From JAFGCL01 sp964492335 (GTDB lineage Bacteria; Chloroflexota; Dehalococcoidia; UBA2247; RBG-13-53-26), in assembly GCA_964492335.1 (NCBI GenBank), contig CAZBJX010000008.1, forward strand, positions 24,645 through 88,644: 64,000 nucleotides of DNA, in the 5' to 3' direction. Under the pieces are notes generated by a model, which searched no databases, was not told where the DNA came from, and saw nothing but the letters and a program-made list of their open reading frames with translations. Numbering within the stretch: position 1 is the first letter of the stretch; each line of letters begins with the position of its first letter. Positions 16,919 to 25,993 of the stretch are shown one piece after another. Made by a program: the position numbers and the translations under genes.

Positions 16919-17785
16919 GTGCCAGACGCAGGCTTCATAGGTGCCGGGACAGTGGGGACCGCCCTCGCAGTGCGCCTGAGGGGAAGGGGCTACGGCGTGA
17001 CAGCCGTGGCCAGCCGCACCCGGGCCTCCGCCGAGAGGCTGGCCGGCATGGTCGATGGCTGCCGGGCCTGCGACAGCCCCCAGGCCGTGGCCGATGCCGC
17101 CGACCTGGTCTTCATCACCACCCCGGACGCCGCCATACCCCAGGTGGCCGCCCGGGTGAAGTGGCGCCCCGGCCAGGGTGTGGTCCACTGCAGCGGCGCG
17201 GACTCCCTGGACATCCTGGCCCCGGCCGCCGAGTGCGGGGCTCTGCGGGGAGGGTTCCACCCCCTGCAGACCTTCGCCACGGTGGCCTACGCCATCGAGA
17301 ACATCCCCGGTTCGACCTTCGCCCTGGAGGCCGACGGGGACCTCCTGGCCACCCTGAAGGAGATGGCGGCCGCCCTGGGCGGGCACTGGATCGAGCTCCG
17401 GCCGGGCGACAAGGTGGCTTACCATGCCGCCGCCGTGATGGCCTGCAACTACCTGATCACCCTGGTCAAGCTGTCCACCGACCTGTGGAAGACATTCGGC
17501 GTCTCCACACCGGAGGCCACGCAGGCCCTGCTGCCCCTGCTGAGGGGCTCCCTGAACAACCTGGACAACGTGGGCTTGCCCCATTCCCTCACCGGGCCCA
17601 TCGCCCGGGGCGATTCCGGGACCGTGCGGAAGCACCTGGCCGCTCTCAGCGAGAGAGCGCCGGGCCTGCTCCCGGCGTACGAGGAGCTGGGGCGCCAGAC
17701 CGTTCCCATCGCCTTGGCCAAAGGCAAGATCGACAAGGAGAAAGCCAGCGAACTGAATGCGATTCTGGGCCGGCCCTGCGGGTGA
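16919..17785 (+). CDS. Rossmann-fold and DUF2520 domain protein (ketopantoate reductase-like)
   Basis: The 288-residue protein has an N-terminal NAD(P)-binding motif DAGFIGAGTVGTALAVRL and DLVFITTPDAAI, and a C-terminal all-helical DUF2520 domain (GDKVAYHAAAVMACNYLITL to SLTGPIARGDSGTVRKHLAA). Proteins of this type resemble 6-phosphogluconate and ketopantoate reductases. The GTG start follows a G-rich ribosome site and comes just after the leader terminator. An ATG at 16853, upstream of the terminator, would place the hairpin inside the coding region and is rejected. As the first gene of an operon with panD, panB and panC but no recognisable panE or ilvC, it is a good candidate for supplying the ketopantoate reductase step. 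That role is inferred from context. Confidence 0.85.
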   Translation: MPDAGFIGAGTVGTALAVRLRGRGYGVTAVASRTRASAERLAGMVDGCRACDSPQAVADAADLVFITTPDAAIPQVAARVKWRPGQGVVHCSGADSLDILAPAAECGALRGGFHPLQTFATVAYAIENIPGSTFALEADGDLLATLKEMAAALGGHWIELRPGDKVAYHAAAVMACNYLITLVKLSTDLWKTFGVSTPEATQALLPLLRGSLNNLDNVGLPHSLTGPIARGDSGTVRKHLAALSERAPGLLPAYEELGRQTVPIALAKGKIDKEKASELNAILGRPCG

Positions 17786-17815
17786 CCGGCCGGACGCAAA
17801 CAGAGGAGGAACTGC

Positions 17816-18220
17816 ATGAGGACGATGCTGCGAAGCAAGATCCACCGGGCCCGAGTCACTGGAGGAAACGTCAGCTACGAGGGGAGCATCACCATCGACA
17901 AGCAGCTGCTTGACGCAGCCGACATACTGCCGTACGAGATGGTCCACATACTTGACCTGAACAACGGCAACCGCTTCCAGACCTACGCCATCGAGGGGGA
18001 AGCAGGGTCGGGTGACATCGTCCTGAACGGGGCCGCCGCCCGCATGGTAGCCAAGGGCGACATCGTGATCATCCTCACCTACAGCACCGTCACCGACGAA
18101 GAGGCCAGCCACATCGAGCCGCGGCTCGTCTACGTTGACGCCAACAACGCCATCCGCGAACAGAAGACCGGCGGGCACGGATGGATGGACGACCTCACGG
18201 AAACGCTCAAGGCCCTCTAG
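17816..18220 (+). CDS. panD: Aspartate 1-decarboxylase
   Basis: Makes beta-alanine for pantothenate. The 134-residue pro-enzyme has the self-cleavage site at the Gly-Ser of SYEGSITIDKQLL, where Ser becomes the pyruvoyl cofactor. It also has the N-terminal MLRSKIHRARVTGGN with the catalytic Lys, YEMVHILDLNNGNRFQTYAI and GAAARMVAKGDIVIILTY. The start is ATG with a GAGGA ribosome site. It begins 30 bp after the DUF2520 gene. The C-terminal 15 residues extend a little beyond the typical 117-127-residue family length. Confidence 0.97.
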   Translation: MRTMLRSKIHRARVTGGNVSYEGSITIDKQLLDAADILPYEMVHILDLNNGNRFQTYAIEGEAGSGDIVLNGAAARMVAKGDIVIILTYSTVTDEEASHIEPRLVYVDANNAIREQKTGGHGWMDDLTETLKAL

Positions 18221-18361
18221 TCTGGACACTGCGGTCCATCCGCCCCGGGCCGTGGTTCCCGGGCGTGGTATCATAGGGCGGCCGGAGGCCGGGGCCCCGC
18301 TTGCCCGATGGGAGGGTGCCCCATTTGCCCCCGCACCTCCGGCCCTGAGAAGGAGGAGAAG

Positions 18362-19204
18362 ATGCGGACCACCATTCTCCAGATCAAGGAGATGAAGCAG
18401 AAGGGGCAGAAGATCCCCATGCTCACCGCCTACGACTACGCCACGGCCAAGCTGATCGACGCCGCGGGCGTGCCGCTGGTCCTGGTAGGCGACAGCCTGG
18501 GCACGGTAATCCTGGGCTACGACTCCACCATCCCGGTGACCATGGACGTGATGCTGCACCACACCAAGGCCGTGGTGCGCGGCACCTCGCAGGCCATGGT
18601 GATCGGCGACATGCCCTTCATGACCTACCACGCCAGCGCCAGCGAGGCCCTGCACAACGCCGCCCGTTTCATGCAGGAGGCCGGGGCCCAGGCCGTCAAG
18701 CTGGAGGGCGGGGTGACCATGGCCGAGACCGTCAAGCGGATCGTGGACTGCGGCATACCGGTCATGGGCCACATCGGCCTCACGCCGCAGTCGGTGCACC
18801 AGCTGGGCGGGTTCAAGGTGCAGGGGAAGACGCAGGAGTCCGCCGTTCGCCTGGTGAAGGACGCCCGCGCCCTGGACGAGGCCGGCGCCTTCGCCATCGT
18901 CCTGGAGGCCGTGCCCACGCCGCTGGCCCGCATCATCACCCGGAAGGTCAGCGTGCCCACCATCGGCATCGGCGCCGGGCCCTTCTGCGACGGCCAGGTC
19001 CAGGTGGTCAGCGACATGCTGGGCCTCTTCACCGATTTCGTGCCCAGGCACTCCAGGCAGTATGCCCGGCTGGCTGACGGCATCAAGCAGGCCGTGGGCG
19101 ATTACGTGAAGGAGGTCCAGGCGGGGGCCTTCCCCACCGACAAGCAGAGCTTCACCATGGACGAGGGCCTGCTGGCCGAGCTCGAAAAGCAGGAGGGATG
19201 GTGA
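18362..19204 (+). CDS. panB: 3-methyl-2-oxobutanoate hydroxymethyltransferase
   Basis: Adds a hydroxymethyl group from methylene-THF to ketoisovalerate, giving ketopantoate. The 280-residue TIM-barrel enzyme has LTAYDYATAKLIDAAGVPLV, LVGDSLGTVILGYDSTIPVT, QAVKLEGG with the catalytic region, GHIGLTPQSVHQLGG, and TIGIGAGPFCDGQVQVVSDM. The ATG at 18362 has a strong AAGGAGGA ribosome site. The frame extends 18 codons upstream, but that part is Cys/Pro-rich and not family-like. About 140 bp separate it from panD, and its 3' end overlaps the nitroreductase gene by 7 bp. Confidence 0.97.
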   Translation: MRTTILQIKEMKQKGQKIPMLTAYDYATAKLIDAAGVPLVLVGDSLGTVILGYDSTIPVTMDVMLHHTKAVVRGTSQAMVIGDMPFMTYHASASEALHNAARFMQEAGAQAVKLEGGVTMAETVKRIVDCGIPVMGHIGLTPQSVHQLGGFKVQGKTQESAVRLVKDARALDEAGAFAIVLEAVPTPLARIITRKVSVPTIGIGAGPFCDGQVQVVSDMLGLFTDFVPRHSRQYARLADGIKQAVGDYVKEVQAGAFPTDKQSFTMDEGLLAELEKQEGW

Positions 19205-19773
19205 AGCTGACGCCCCCGAGGAAGAAGGGATCGTTCACTCTGGAGGAGCTCCTGGAGCGAAGGAAGTCCACGCGCTCCTTTCTCCCCAAACGGCTGGGCC
19301 CGGAGCAGGTGTCCCAGCTCATGTGGGCCGCCCAGGGCGCCTTCCCGCGGGGAAGGCGGACCGCCCCCTCGGCCGGGGGCCTCTATCCCCTGGAGCTGTA
19401 CCTGGTGACCCGGGAGAACGTGCAGCACTACGTCCCCCGGGACCACGAGCTGCAGGAGACCCTGCGGGGTGACGTTCTCCCGGAGCTCTGCCAGGCTGCT
19501 ATCGGGCAGGAGTTCGTCCGGGAGGCCCCCGCCAGCATCGTCATCACGGCGGACCGCAGGGCCATGGAGGGCCGCTACGGCGAGCGCGCCGAGCGCTACA
19601 TCTGCATGGAGGTGGGGCATGTCGCCCAGAACATCCACCTGCAGGCGGTGGCCATGGGGCTGGGCTCGGTGAGCGTCGGCGCGTTCCACGACGAGCAGGC
19701 GCACTCGGTGCTGGAGCTGCCCGATGAGCACTGGCCGCTGTGCATCATCCCGGTGGGATATCCGGCGGAATGA
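19198..19773 (+). CDS. Nitroreductase-family (SagB/ThcOx-like) oxidoreductase within the pantothenate operon
   Basis: A 191-residue FMN-dependent nitroreductase-fold protein. It has the N-terminal FMN-binding RRKSTRSFLPKRLGPEQVSQ, the APSAGGLYPLELYLV segment typical of the SagB-type branch, and the C-terminal AQNIHLQAVAMGLGSVSVGAF with IIPVGYPAE. The start overlaps panB by 7 bp and the stop overlaps the panC start as ATGA, so all three are translationally coupled. It has no known step in pantothenate synthesis. Its stable placement could reflect a redox function linked to CoA or thiols, but nothing in the sequence gives the substrate. Confidence 0.88.
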   Translation: MVKLTPPRKKGSFTLEELLERRKSTRSFLPKRLGPEQVSQLMWAAQGAFPRGRRTAPSAGGLYPLELYLVTRENVQHYVPRDHELQETLRGDVLPELCQAAIGQEFVREAPASIVITADRRAMEGRYGERAERYICMEVGHVAQNIHLQAVAMGLGSVSVGAFHDEQAHSVLELPDEHWPLCIIPVGYPAE

Positions 19774-20603
19774 AGGTCATAACCACCATCGCCGCGTTCC
19801 GGGAGGCCCGCCGGGCGGGGGGCGCCACCGGTTTCGTGCCCACCATGGGCTACCTCCATGAGGGGCACCTGTCCCTGGTCCGGCAGGCCAGGGCCGAGAA
19901 CGAGCTGTGCGCCGTGAGCATCTTCGTCAACCCCGCCCAGTTCGGGCCCAGGGAGGACTTCGCCCGCTACCCACGCGACCCCGACCGCGACCTGGCCCTG
20001 CTGGAGAAAGAGGGGGCGGACCTGGTGCTGATGCCGCCGGTGGAGGAGATGTACCCGCCCGGGGCCGCCACCTGGGTGGACGTGGACGGCGTCACCACCA
20101 GGCTCGAGGGCGCCGCCCGACCCGGGCACTTCCGGGGGGTGGCCACCGTGGTGGCCAAGCTGTTCAACATCGTCGAGCCCACCCGGGCCTACTTCGGACA
20201 GAAGGATGCCCAGCAGGTCATCGTCATCCAGAAGATGGTGAAGGACCTCAACATGCCCCTGGAGGTGGTGGTGGTGCCCACCCGGCGCGAGCCCGACGGG
20301 CTGGCCATGAGCAGCCGCAACGTCTACCTCAGCCCCGAGGAGCGCCGGGCGGCGGTGGTCCTGTGGAGATCGATGGGGCTGGCCCGGGGCCTCTGGGAGA
20401 AGGGCGAGCGGGACGCCCGGAAGATGCGCCAGGAGATGGAGGACCTCATCGGCAAGGAGCCCCTGGCACGCATAGACTATGTGAGCATAGCCGATCCCGG
20501 CACGCTGGAGGAGCTGTCGCAGGTGGAGGGGCTGGCGCTGGTCTCCATGGCGGTCTTCCTGGGCAAGACCAGGCTGATCGACAACGTCACGCTGGGGGGA
20601 TGA
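19770..20603 (+). CDS. panC: Pantothenate synthetase
   Basis: ATP-dependent ligation of pantoate and beta-alanine. The 277 residues show the nucleotidyltransferase signature VPTMGYLHEGHLSLV with HxGH-type HEGH, IFVNPAQFGPREDFARYPRD, RPGHFRGVATVVAKLFNIV, AYFGQKDAQQVIVI and the KMSKS-like AMSSRNVYLSPEE. The ATG at 19770 overlaps the TGA of the preceding gene. An in-frame ATG ten codons upstream lies inside that gene and is rejected. With panD and panB this completes the known pathway steps except ketopantoate reductase, for which the DUF2520 gene is the local candidate. Confidence 0.97.
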   Translation: MKVITTIAAFREARRAGGATGFVPTMGYLHEGHLSLVRQARAENELCAVSIFVNPAQFGPREDFARYPRDPDRDLALLEKEGADLVLMPPVEEMYPPGAATWVDVDGVTTRLEGAARPGHFRGVATVVAKLFNIVEPTRAYFGQKDAQQVIVIQKMVKDLNMPLEVVVVPTRREPDGLAMSSRNVYLSPEERRAAVVLWRSMGLARGLWEKGERDARKMRQEMEDLIGKEPLARIDYVSIADPGTLEELSQVEGLALVSMAVFLGKTRLIDNVTLGG

Positions 20604-20621
20604 GGCGGAGGGTGGTGCAGC

Positions 20622-22211
20622 ATGGCTGAGTTCAATCCGGAGGAGTTCTTCCGGGCCGCGGAGCGCATCCGGGATGCAGCCGCCGCGGACGGGCGGCTGC
20701 TGGTCAACCCCGCCGACCAGGAGCTGGGGGCCGTCGTGGAGAAGGAGCCGGAGGTCCGCCGGACCGTCTACGGCAGCTTCGTGGCCCGCAGCGAGCCCAT
20801 GTCCCGGGCCGCCATGTTCACCGAGAACAGCGTCGATCACCCCTTCGGGGCCCGGGAGCGCAAGCTGCTGGCCCAGTGCGAGAGCGTGCTCTCCTCCAGG
20901 CGGCTGGTCTCGGTGGACCGGACGGTGGGCAACGAGTCCAGCCCCACCGTGGTGCGGCTGATCGTTCCCGAGGAGTTCGCCCACGTCGCCTATGGCGGGA
21001 AGAACCTCTTCCTGCCCGTCAGGCACTCCTTCAAGCAGCCCCACTACACCATCATCATGTTCGCCGACGACGCCTTCGAGGCCAACAAGTCCAGGCCCCT
21101 GCCCCAGAAGGACATCACCATCAGGCTGGCCATGCTCGAGGACGGCCGGGTGGTCAAGATCGTGCGCAACTCCAACTACATCGGCGAGTACAAGAAGGGG
21201 GTGTTCGCCGGGGAGGACTGGGCGGCCAAGACCCGGAAGGGGGGCATATTCCTGCACGCCGGCTGCCGGGAGGACTACCTGCAGTCTGCCCGCGGCGACT
21301 ACCGCACCGTCAGGACCCTGCTGGCCTCGCTGTCGGCCAACGGCAAGACCACCACCTCGGGCAAGGTCCTGGCCCGCAAGGGCAAGGAGAAGTCCTGGCT
21401 GGTCCAGGACGACGGCGGCACGCTGATGCCCGACGGGTCCTTCTACGGCTTCGAGGCCGGCGGCATATTCGTGAAGACCGAGGGCGTCAACCCCGGCGAG
21501 CAGGCCGAGATATACTACGGCCTGCTGAACCCGCAGACCTTCGGCGAGAACATCCACGTCACCCCGGAGGGGGACATGGATTTCTACAACCTCAACCTGA
21601 CCTCCAACGGGCGGGCCGTCATACCCCGCAGGGACTTCATGCACGCCAGCCGCCACATCGACGTCGAGAGGGTGGACAACCTGGTCCTGCTGACCAGGGG
21701 GCCGCTGATCCCGGCCATATCCCGGCTGACGCGCGAGCAGGCCGTGGCCCTGATGATCCTGGGGCAGGCCATGGAGTCCTCCGCCGGGGACCCCACCAGG
21801 GCCGGCAGGATCAGGACGGAGTTCTTCTACGACCCCTTCATGGCCGGCAACAAGGCCGACCACGCCAACCTCCTCTACGACATCACGGAGGGGCTGCCCC
21901 ACCTGCAGTACTACCTGCTCAATACCGGCGGCATCGGCGCCGGCGAGGAGCACCGGCAGATAAGGCTGGAGCACACCCTGGCCATTCTGGACTCGCTGCT
22001 CCGGGGCGGGCTGCAGGACTGGGTGGACTCCCCATCCGGCTTCCAGGTCCCGGCCGCCGTGAGGGCGGTGGATGATGTCTACTTCCACCCCGAGATGCTC
22101 TACCGGGGGGACCGCTTCCGGGCCCTGCAGCGGGAACTCAACCGGCTGCGGCGCGAGACCATCGAGCGGGTGGGCGGCCGCCTGCACCCCGGCATAAGGG
22201 CGGTATTCTAG
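20622..22211 (+). CDS. Phosphoenolpyruvate carboxykinase (ATP)-like protein
   Basis: Interconverts oxaloacetate and phosphoenolpyruvate with ATP in gluconeogenesis. The 529 residues match the ATP-dependent family length. The NESSPTVVRLIVPEEFAHVA stretch corresponds to the substrate-binding region. The kinase loop reads LSANGKTTTSGKVL where classical PckA has GLSGTGKTT, and LMPDGSFYGFEAGGIFVKTE follows at the metal and substrate region. The P-loop is thus shifted from GTGKT to ANGKT, so this belongs to a divergent branch. It lies 18 bp after panC and may be co-transcribed, although its metabolism is unrelated. An intergenic hairpin follows the stop. Confidence 0.82.
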   Translation: MAEFNPEEFFRAAERIRDAAAADGRLLVNPADQELGAVVEKEPEVRRTVYGSFVARSEPMSRAAMFTENSVDHPFGARERKLLAQCESVLSSRRLVSVDRTVGNESSPTVVRLIVPEEFAHVAYGGKNLFLPVRHSFKQPHYTIIMFADDAFEANKSRPLPQKDITIRLAMLEDGRVVKIVRNSNYIGEYKKGVFAGEDWAAKTRKGGIFLHAGCREDYLQSARGDYRTVRTLLASLSANGKTTTSGKVLARKGKEKSWLVQDDGGTLMPDGSFYGFEAGGIFVKTEGVNPGEQAEIYYGLLNPQTFGENIHVTPEGDMDFYNLNLTSNGRAVIPRRDFMHASRHIDVERVDNLVLLTRGPLIPAISRLTREQAVALMILGQAMESSAGDPTRAGRIRTEFFYDPFMAGNKADHANLLYDITEGLPHLQYYLLNTGGIGAGEEHRQIRLEHTLAILDSLLRGGLQDWVDSPSGFQVPAAVRAVDDVYFHPEMLYRGDRFRALQRELNRLRRETIERVGGRLHPGIRAVF

Positions 22212-22236
22212 CGGCGGGCGCACCCGGGGCCGAGGT

Positions 22237-22255
22237 GCCGGGGGCCATCCCCGGC
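22237..22255. terminator. Hairpin between convergent genes
   Basis: A perfect 7-bp GCCGGGG/CCCCGGC stem with a 5-nt loop lies between the convergent PEP carboxykinase and chemoreceptor genes. It has no T-tract on either side, so action as a terminator is uncertain. Confidence 0.35.
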
Positions 22256-22265
22256 GGCGGGCCCG

Positions 22266-24287
22266 TCAATCGACCTTGAACACCGCCACCGACTGCTGCA
22301 TCTGTGCGGACATGTCGGTCAGGGCGTGGGCGGCGGCCAGCGTCTCCTCCACCTGGGCCGACATCTGCTCCGACGCCGCCGAGACCTCCTGGGCCGCGGC
22401 GCTGTTCTCGAGGGCTATGCCGGCAGAGCTGGAAACCGCCATGGAGACGGACTGGGCGCGCTCGGTCATCTGCTGGGTGGCGGCGGCATTCTGCTCCACC
22501 ACCCGGTTGATGCCGTCGATCTCAGCCACCATCTCGGCGCTGAACTCCCTGAGCGCCCCGGCCGCCAGGGATATGCGCTCCACCTGCGCGGCCTCGGCCT
22601 GCGACTTCTCCAGGATGGCATCCAGCGAGGCCCCGGCGTCGGCCGCCAGCCGGTAGCCGCTCTCCACGTCCCTGGCGCCCTGATGCATGGCGCTCACGGC
22701 CTCCTGCAGACTCGTCTGGATCCCGCCCACCAGCGTGGCGATCTCCCTGGTGGCCACCGAGGAGCGCTCCGCCAGCTTCCTGACCTCATCGGCCACCACG
22801 GCGAAGCCGCGGCCCTGCTCCCCGGCCCGGGCGGCCTCTATGGCCGCATTGAGGGCCAGCAGGTTGGTCTGGGCGGCGATGTCGTCGATGGTGGCCACGA
22901 TATCGCCGATCTCCTGCGATCTCCCGCCGAGGTCGCTGACCCTGGCGGCCACCTGGTCCATGGCCTTCTTGATCTGGGCCATCCCCTCCACTGTCTGGCG
23001 GGCCTTGCGCGTGCCTTCGGCCGCGGAGGCGGCCGTGGCCCCCCAGGACTGGTTGCCCTCCTCGGCGCTGATGGCCACCTCCGAGATGGCGATGGAGAGC
23101 TCCCTCACCAGCCGCGAGGCCTCCTCCACCCCCCTGGCCTGCGCCTGGGCGCCCTCGGCGATCTGGCGGACGGCCGCGGTCAGCTGCGCTACGCCTGTGG
23201 CCGTCTCCTGCAGTGAGGCCGACTGCTCGTCGGCCCCCTTGGCCACGGTCTGCATGGTGATGGTTATCTGCTGGGTAGCCTGGGCAGTCTGCTCGGAGGC
23301 CCAGTTCAGTTGCTTGCTGGCCTGCTCTACATCGGCCGCCGCCGACTTCGTCTTGCCGATCAGCTCGCGCTGCCGGGCCACCAGCCGGGCATGGGCCAGG
23401 CCCAGCACGTCCCTGTCCGACCTGGGCCGCATGTCCCCGGTGAGATCGCCGTCGGCCACCCTGCTGCTGGCCCGGGCCATCCCCTCCATGTAGTCGATGA
23501 CCCGCGCGTAGGCCGCCGCCAGGTCGCCCACCTCGTCGTTCGACTTCACGCTCACCCGGCTGGTCACGTCACCCTCCGCCAGCGCCTCCGAGGTCCGCAC
23601 CATGGCCGCCAGCGGCCTGGCCAGGGTCACCCGCACCACCAGCCAGAACAGCACCAGGCAGACGACGCATATGCCTCCCAGGGTCCAGCCCATCAGGTCC
23701 CTCCAGGACCGGTACTGGGCTACCAGGGCCTCCACGTCCGGCCCGCGGGTGCCCACCACCCATCCCCAGGGCTCGACGGACTTGACGTACGACATCTTGG
23801 TTACCACGCCGCCCCGGGGGCCGGCCATGGCATACTCGTGCGCCCCCCCTCCCCCGTCCCGGGCTACGGCCGCGAAGTCCTGGTAGAGGCGGCGGCCGTC
23901 ATTGTCCAGCACGCCGGAGACGTTGGTGCCCACCAGTCCCGGGTTCTCGGCGTCCACCAGCAGCACCGGCCAGCCATCCTGGACCCAGAACACGCCGTCT
24001 CCAAGGCCGGTGTCCCAGGTGAGGCTGCCCACCGCCGCCAGGGCGTAGGCCTGGGCCTCGGCCGAGGTCATCACCCCCGCCTGCTCCATCTCATGCACGA
24101 ACTCGATGGTCCCGCACGCCAGCTCGACGGCGTTCCTCGTCTTGTGCTGCGCGTCCCGCATCTTGTCCGCCTGGAACCGCGGCAGTGCCCAGTAGCCCCA
24201 GAAGCAGGTGAAGGCCGCGACGATAATGAGGAACACCACGATCAGCCTGGCGAGGATGCTGGTCCTGATCCGCCTGCCTCTGATCAT
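22266..24287 (-). CDS. Methyl-accepting chemotaxis protein with extracellular Cache-type sensor
   Basis: Transmembrane chemoreceptor that controls CheA. The 673 residues comprise a first membrane helix (LARLIVVFLIIVAAFTCFWG), an extracellular single-Cache-like domain with GDGVFWVQDGWPVLLVDAEN and YVKSVEPWGWVVGTRG (sCache_2 type), a second membrane helix (WTLGGICVVCLVLFWLVVRV), a HAMP region, and a long coiled-coil signalling domain. The hairpin tip around IATLVGGIQTSLQEAVSAM and IDDIAAQTNLLALNAAIEAA is well kept. The ATG at 24287 was chosen for its GGGGTGAG ribosome site; ATGs at 24308 and 24338 are possible. No che genes are nearby, but pilT lies close by, so type IV pilus motility is a plausible output. 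Confidence 0.93.
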   Translation of the reverse strand: MIRGRRIRTSILARLIVVFLIIVAAFTCFWGYWALPRFQADKMRDAQHKTRNAVELACGTIEFVHEMEQAGVMTSAEAQAYALAAVGSLTWDTGLGDGVFWVQDGWPVLLVDAENPGLVGTNVSGVLDNDGRRLYQDFAAVARDGGGGAHEYAMAGPRGGVVTKMSYVKSVEPWGWVVGTRGPDVEALVAQYRSWRDLMGWTLGGICVVCLVLFWLVVRVTLARPLAAMVRTSEALAEGDVTSRVSVKSNDEVGDLAAAYARVIDYMEGMARASSRVADGDLTGDMRPRSDRDVLGLAHARLVARQRELIGKTKSAAADVEQASKQLNWASEQTAQATQQITITMQTVAKGADEQSASLQETATGVAQLTAAVRQIAEGAQAQARGVEEASRLVRELSIAISEVAISAEEGNQSWGATAASAAEGTRKARQTVEGMAQIKKAMDQVAARVSDLGGRSQEIGDIVATIDDIAAQTNLLALNAAIEAARAGEQGRGFAVVADEVRKLAERSSVATREIATLVGGIQTSLQEAVSAMHQGARDVESGYRLAADAGASLDAILEKSQAEAAQVERISLAAGALREFSAEMVAEIDGINRVVEQNAAATQQMTERAQSVSMAVSSSAGIALENSAAAQEVSAASEQMSAQVEETLAAAHALTDMSAQMQQSVAVFKVD

Positions 24288-24447
24288 CTCACCCCGTTGC
24301 CTTTCCATCCCGGCCCCCCGGGGCCGTCTCCCTCGCATCCGATGCGGTCCTGTAATCCAAGGACATGCTAGGCCAGGCAGGTCACGGCCGGGTCACGGGA
24401 TGGCGGCGGGACGTCTCGACGGCCTTGCCGCCGGGGGCATGGGAGTC

Positions 24448-24639
24448 TCAGTCAGGTCTCAGCAGGGCCTCCCCGATCCCGCCCATGGCCGAGAGGCATT
24501 GGGTCCATGTCAGGCCGTTGGACCGCCCCCCGTCCACCACCAGGTTGGCCCCGTTCACGAAGGCGGACTCATCGCCGGCCAGCCACAGCGCGGCCCGGGC
24601 TACGTCCCCGGGCAGACAGGCCCGGCGCAGCGGCTGGAG
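24448..24639 (-). pseudogene. C-terminal remnant of a short-chain dehydrogenase
   Basis: The minus strand encodes the closing part of an SDR: LPGDVARAALWLAGDESAFV followed by NGANLVVDGGRSNGL and a short tail to a stop at 24448. This matches the canonical SDR ending (substrate-loop helix, last beta strand and DGG). Upstream (about 24640-24700) the reading frame continues without SDR-like sequence, and the cofactor-binding and catalytic parts are absent. It is therefore a decayed fragment of about 64 codons. It lies between the chemoreceptor and pilT; the remaining sequence to 24798 holds only the pilT ribosome site. Confidence 0.7.
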
Positions 24640-24798
24640 GGCGGCGAGAGACGTTCGTGATGGGGGCGGCGGCGGCCGAGACGCCGTTGAGAGGCCGGGA
24701 GCGCATAATGGCCCGGATGGCCGGACCCGGCATGGCCATTGAGCGCCCGCACCGGCAACCGCCCCACCGGCGTCCGTTGAGTATAAGGAGGAATCACT

Positions 24799-25929
24799 AT
24801 GGACCTGGACGATCTCTTGCAGATGGTGGTGGAGAAGGGGGCCTCGGACCTGCACCTGACGGTGCCCAGCCCTCCCGTCATGCGCATCGATGGCTCGCTG
24901 GTGCCCGTGCCGGGGGCGGAACCGCTGGACTCTGCAGCCATGACCCGGCTCTTCAAGCAGGCCACCATGACCAAGCAGAGAACGGCCTTCAAGGCGGAGA
25001 AGGAGCTCGATTTCGCCTACAGCCTGGACGGGGTTGCCCGGTTCCGGGTCAATGCCATGCTGCAGAGGGGCTCGGTCAGCCTGGCCTTCCGGCGGGTCCT
25101 GGTGGACATACCGACCATCGACGGCTTGGGCCTGCCGCCCATCCTGAAGGATGTCATCCTCAAGCCCCGGGGGCTGGTCCTGGTCACCGGGCCGGCCAAC
25201 AGCGGCAAGTCCACCACTTTGGCCGCCATGATCAGGCACCTCAACGAGAGCGCCGCCAAGAATGTCATCACCATCGAGGACCCTGTGGAGTACCTGTTCC
25301 TCAATGACAAGTGCATCATCCGCCAGCGGGACCTGGGGGACGACACCCTGTCCTTCAACGCCGCCCTGGTGCACGCCCTGCGGCATGACCCGGACGTGGT
25401 GATCATCGGCGAGATGCGGGACCTGGACACCATAAGCACGGCCATGACGGCGGCGGAGACCGGGCACATGGTGCTGGGCACCCTGCATACCGTCGATGCG
25501 GCCCAGTCCATCGACCGGGTGATCGACATGTACCCCTACGGCCAGCAGCAGCAGGTGAGGCTGCAGCTGTCCCAGGTCATCGAGGCGGTGGTGTCCCAGG
25601 CCCTCCTGCCGCGCATCGGCGGGGGGAGGGTGGCTGCGGTGGAGATCATGCTGGCCAACAACGTTATCCGGCGGCTCATCCGCGACCACAAGATCTTCGA
25701 AGTGCCCCCCAACATCGAGATGGGCAGCCGGGAGGGCATGCAGACGCTGGACATGGCCATGGCCGACCTGGTCAAGAGGGGAGTGGTCGCCCAGGAGGCC
25801 GCCATGGCCAAGAGCAGTAACCCGGCCAGGCTCAACGAGCTCCTCTACAGGGCCCCGACGGTGAGCCGGGATGCCGGGCTCATGGGCATTCCCCGCGACC
25901 CGTTCGCCGGGCGCGGCATGCGCGGATAG
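24799..25929 (+). CDS. pilT: Type IV pilus retraction ATPase PilT
   Basis: Hexameric ATPase that retracts type IV pili. The 376 residues have the N-terminal PAS-like domain with GASDLHLTVPSPPVMRIDG, Walker A GPANSGKSTTLAAMI (GPTGSGKST in most homologues), the Asp box ITIEDPVEYLF, Walker B DPDVVIIGEMRDLDTI, the His box TGHMVLGTLHTVDAAQSIDR, and the PilT-specific AIRE-related C-terminal region. The ATG has an AAGGAGGA ribosome site 7 bp away. It stands alone, with no pilB, pilC or pilin gene in the window, so other pilus genes must be elsewhere if it is functional. Confidence 0.93.
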   Translation: MDLDDLLQMVVEKGASDLHLTVPSPPVMRIDGSLVPVPGAEPLDSAAMTRLFKQATMTKQRTAFKAEKELDFAYSLDGVARFRVNAMLQRGSVSLAFRRVLVDIPTIDGLGLPPILKDVILKPRGLVLVTGPANSGKSTTLAAMIRHLNESAAKNVITIEDPVEYLFLNDKCIIRQRDLGDDTLSFNAALVHALRHDPDVVIIGEMRDLDTISTAMTAAETGHMVLGTLHTVDAAQSIDRVIDMYPYGQQQQVRLQLSQVIEAVVSQALLPRIGGGRVAAVEIMLANNVIRRLIRDHKIFEVPPNIEMGSREGMQTLDMAMADLVKRGVVAQEAAMAKSSNPARLNELLYRAPTVSRDAGLMGIPRDPFAGRGMRG

Positions 25930-25993
25930 GGCCCGCGGCGCAGGGGCCGGGCCCGCGCCTGGACCAGGCCGGACCCGGCGCGGCTGCCGCCGG

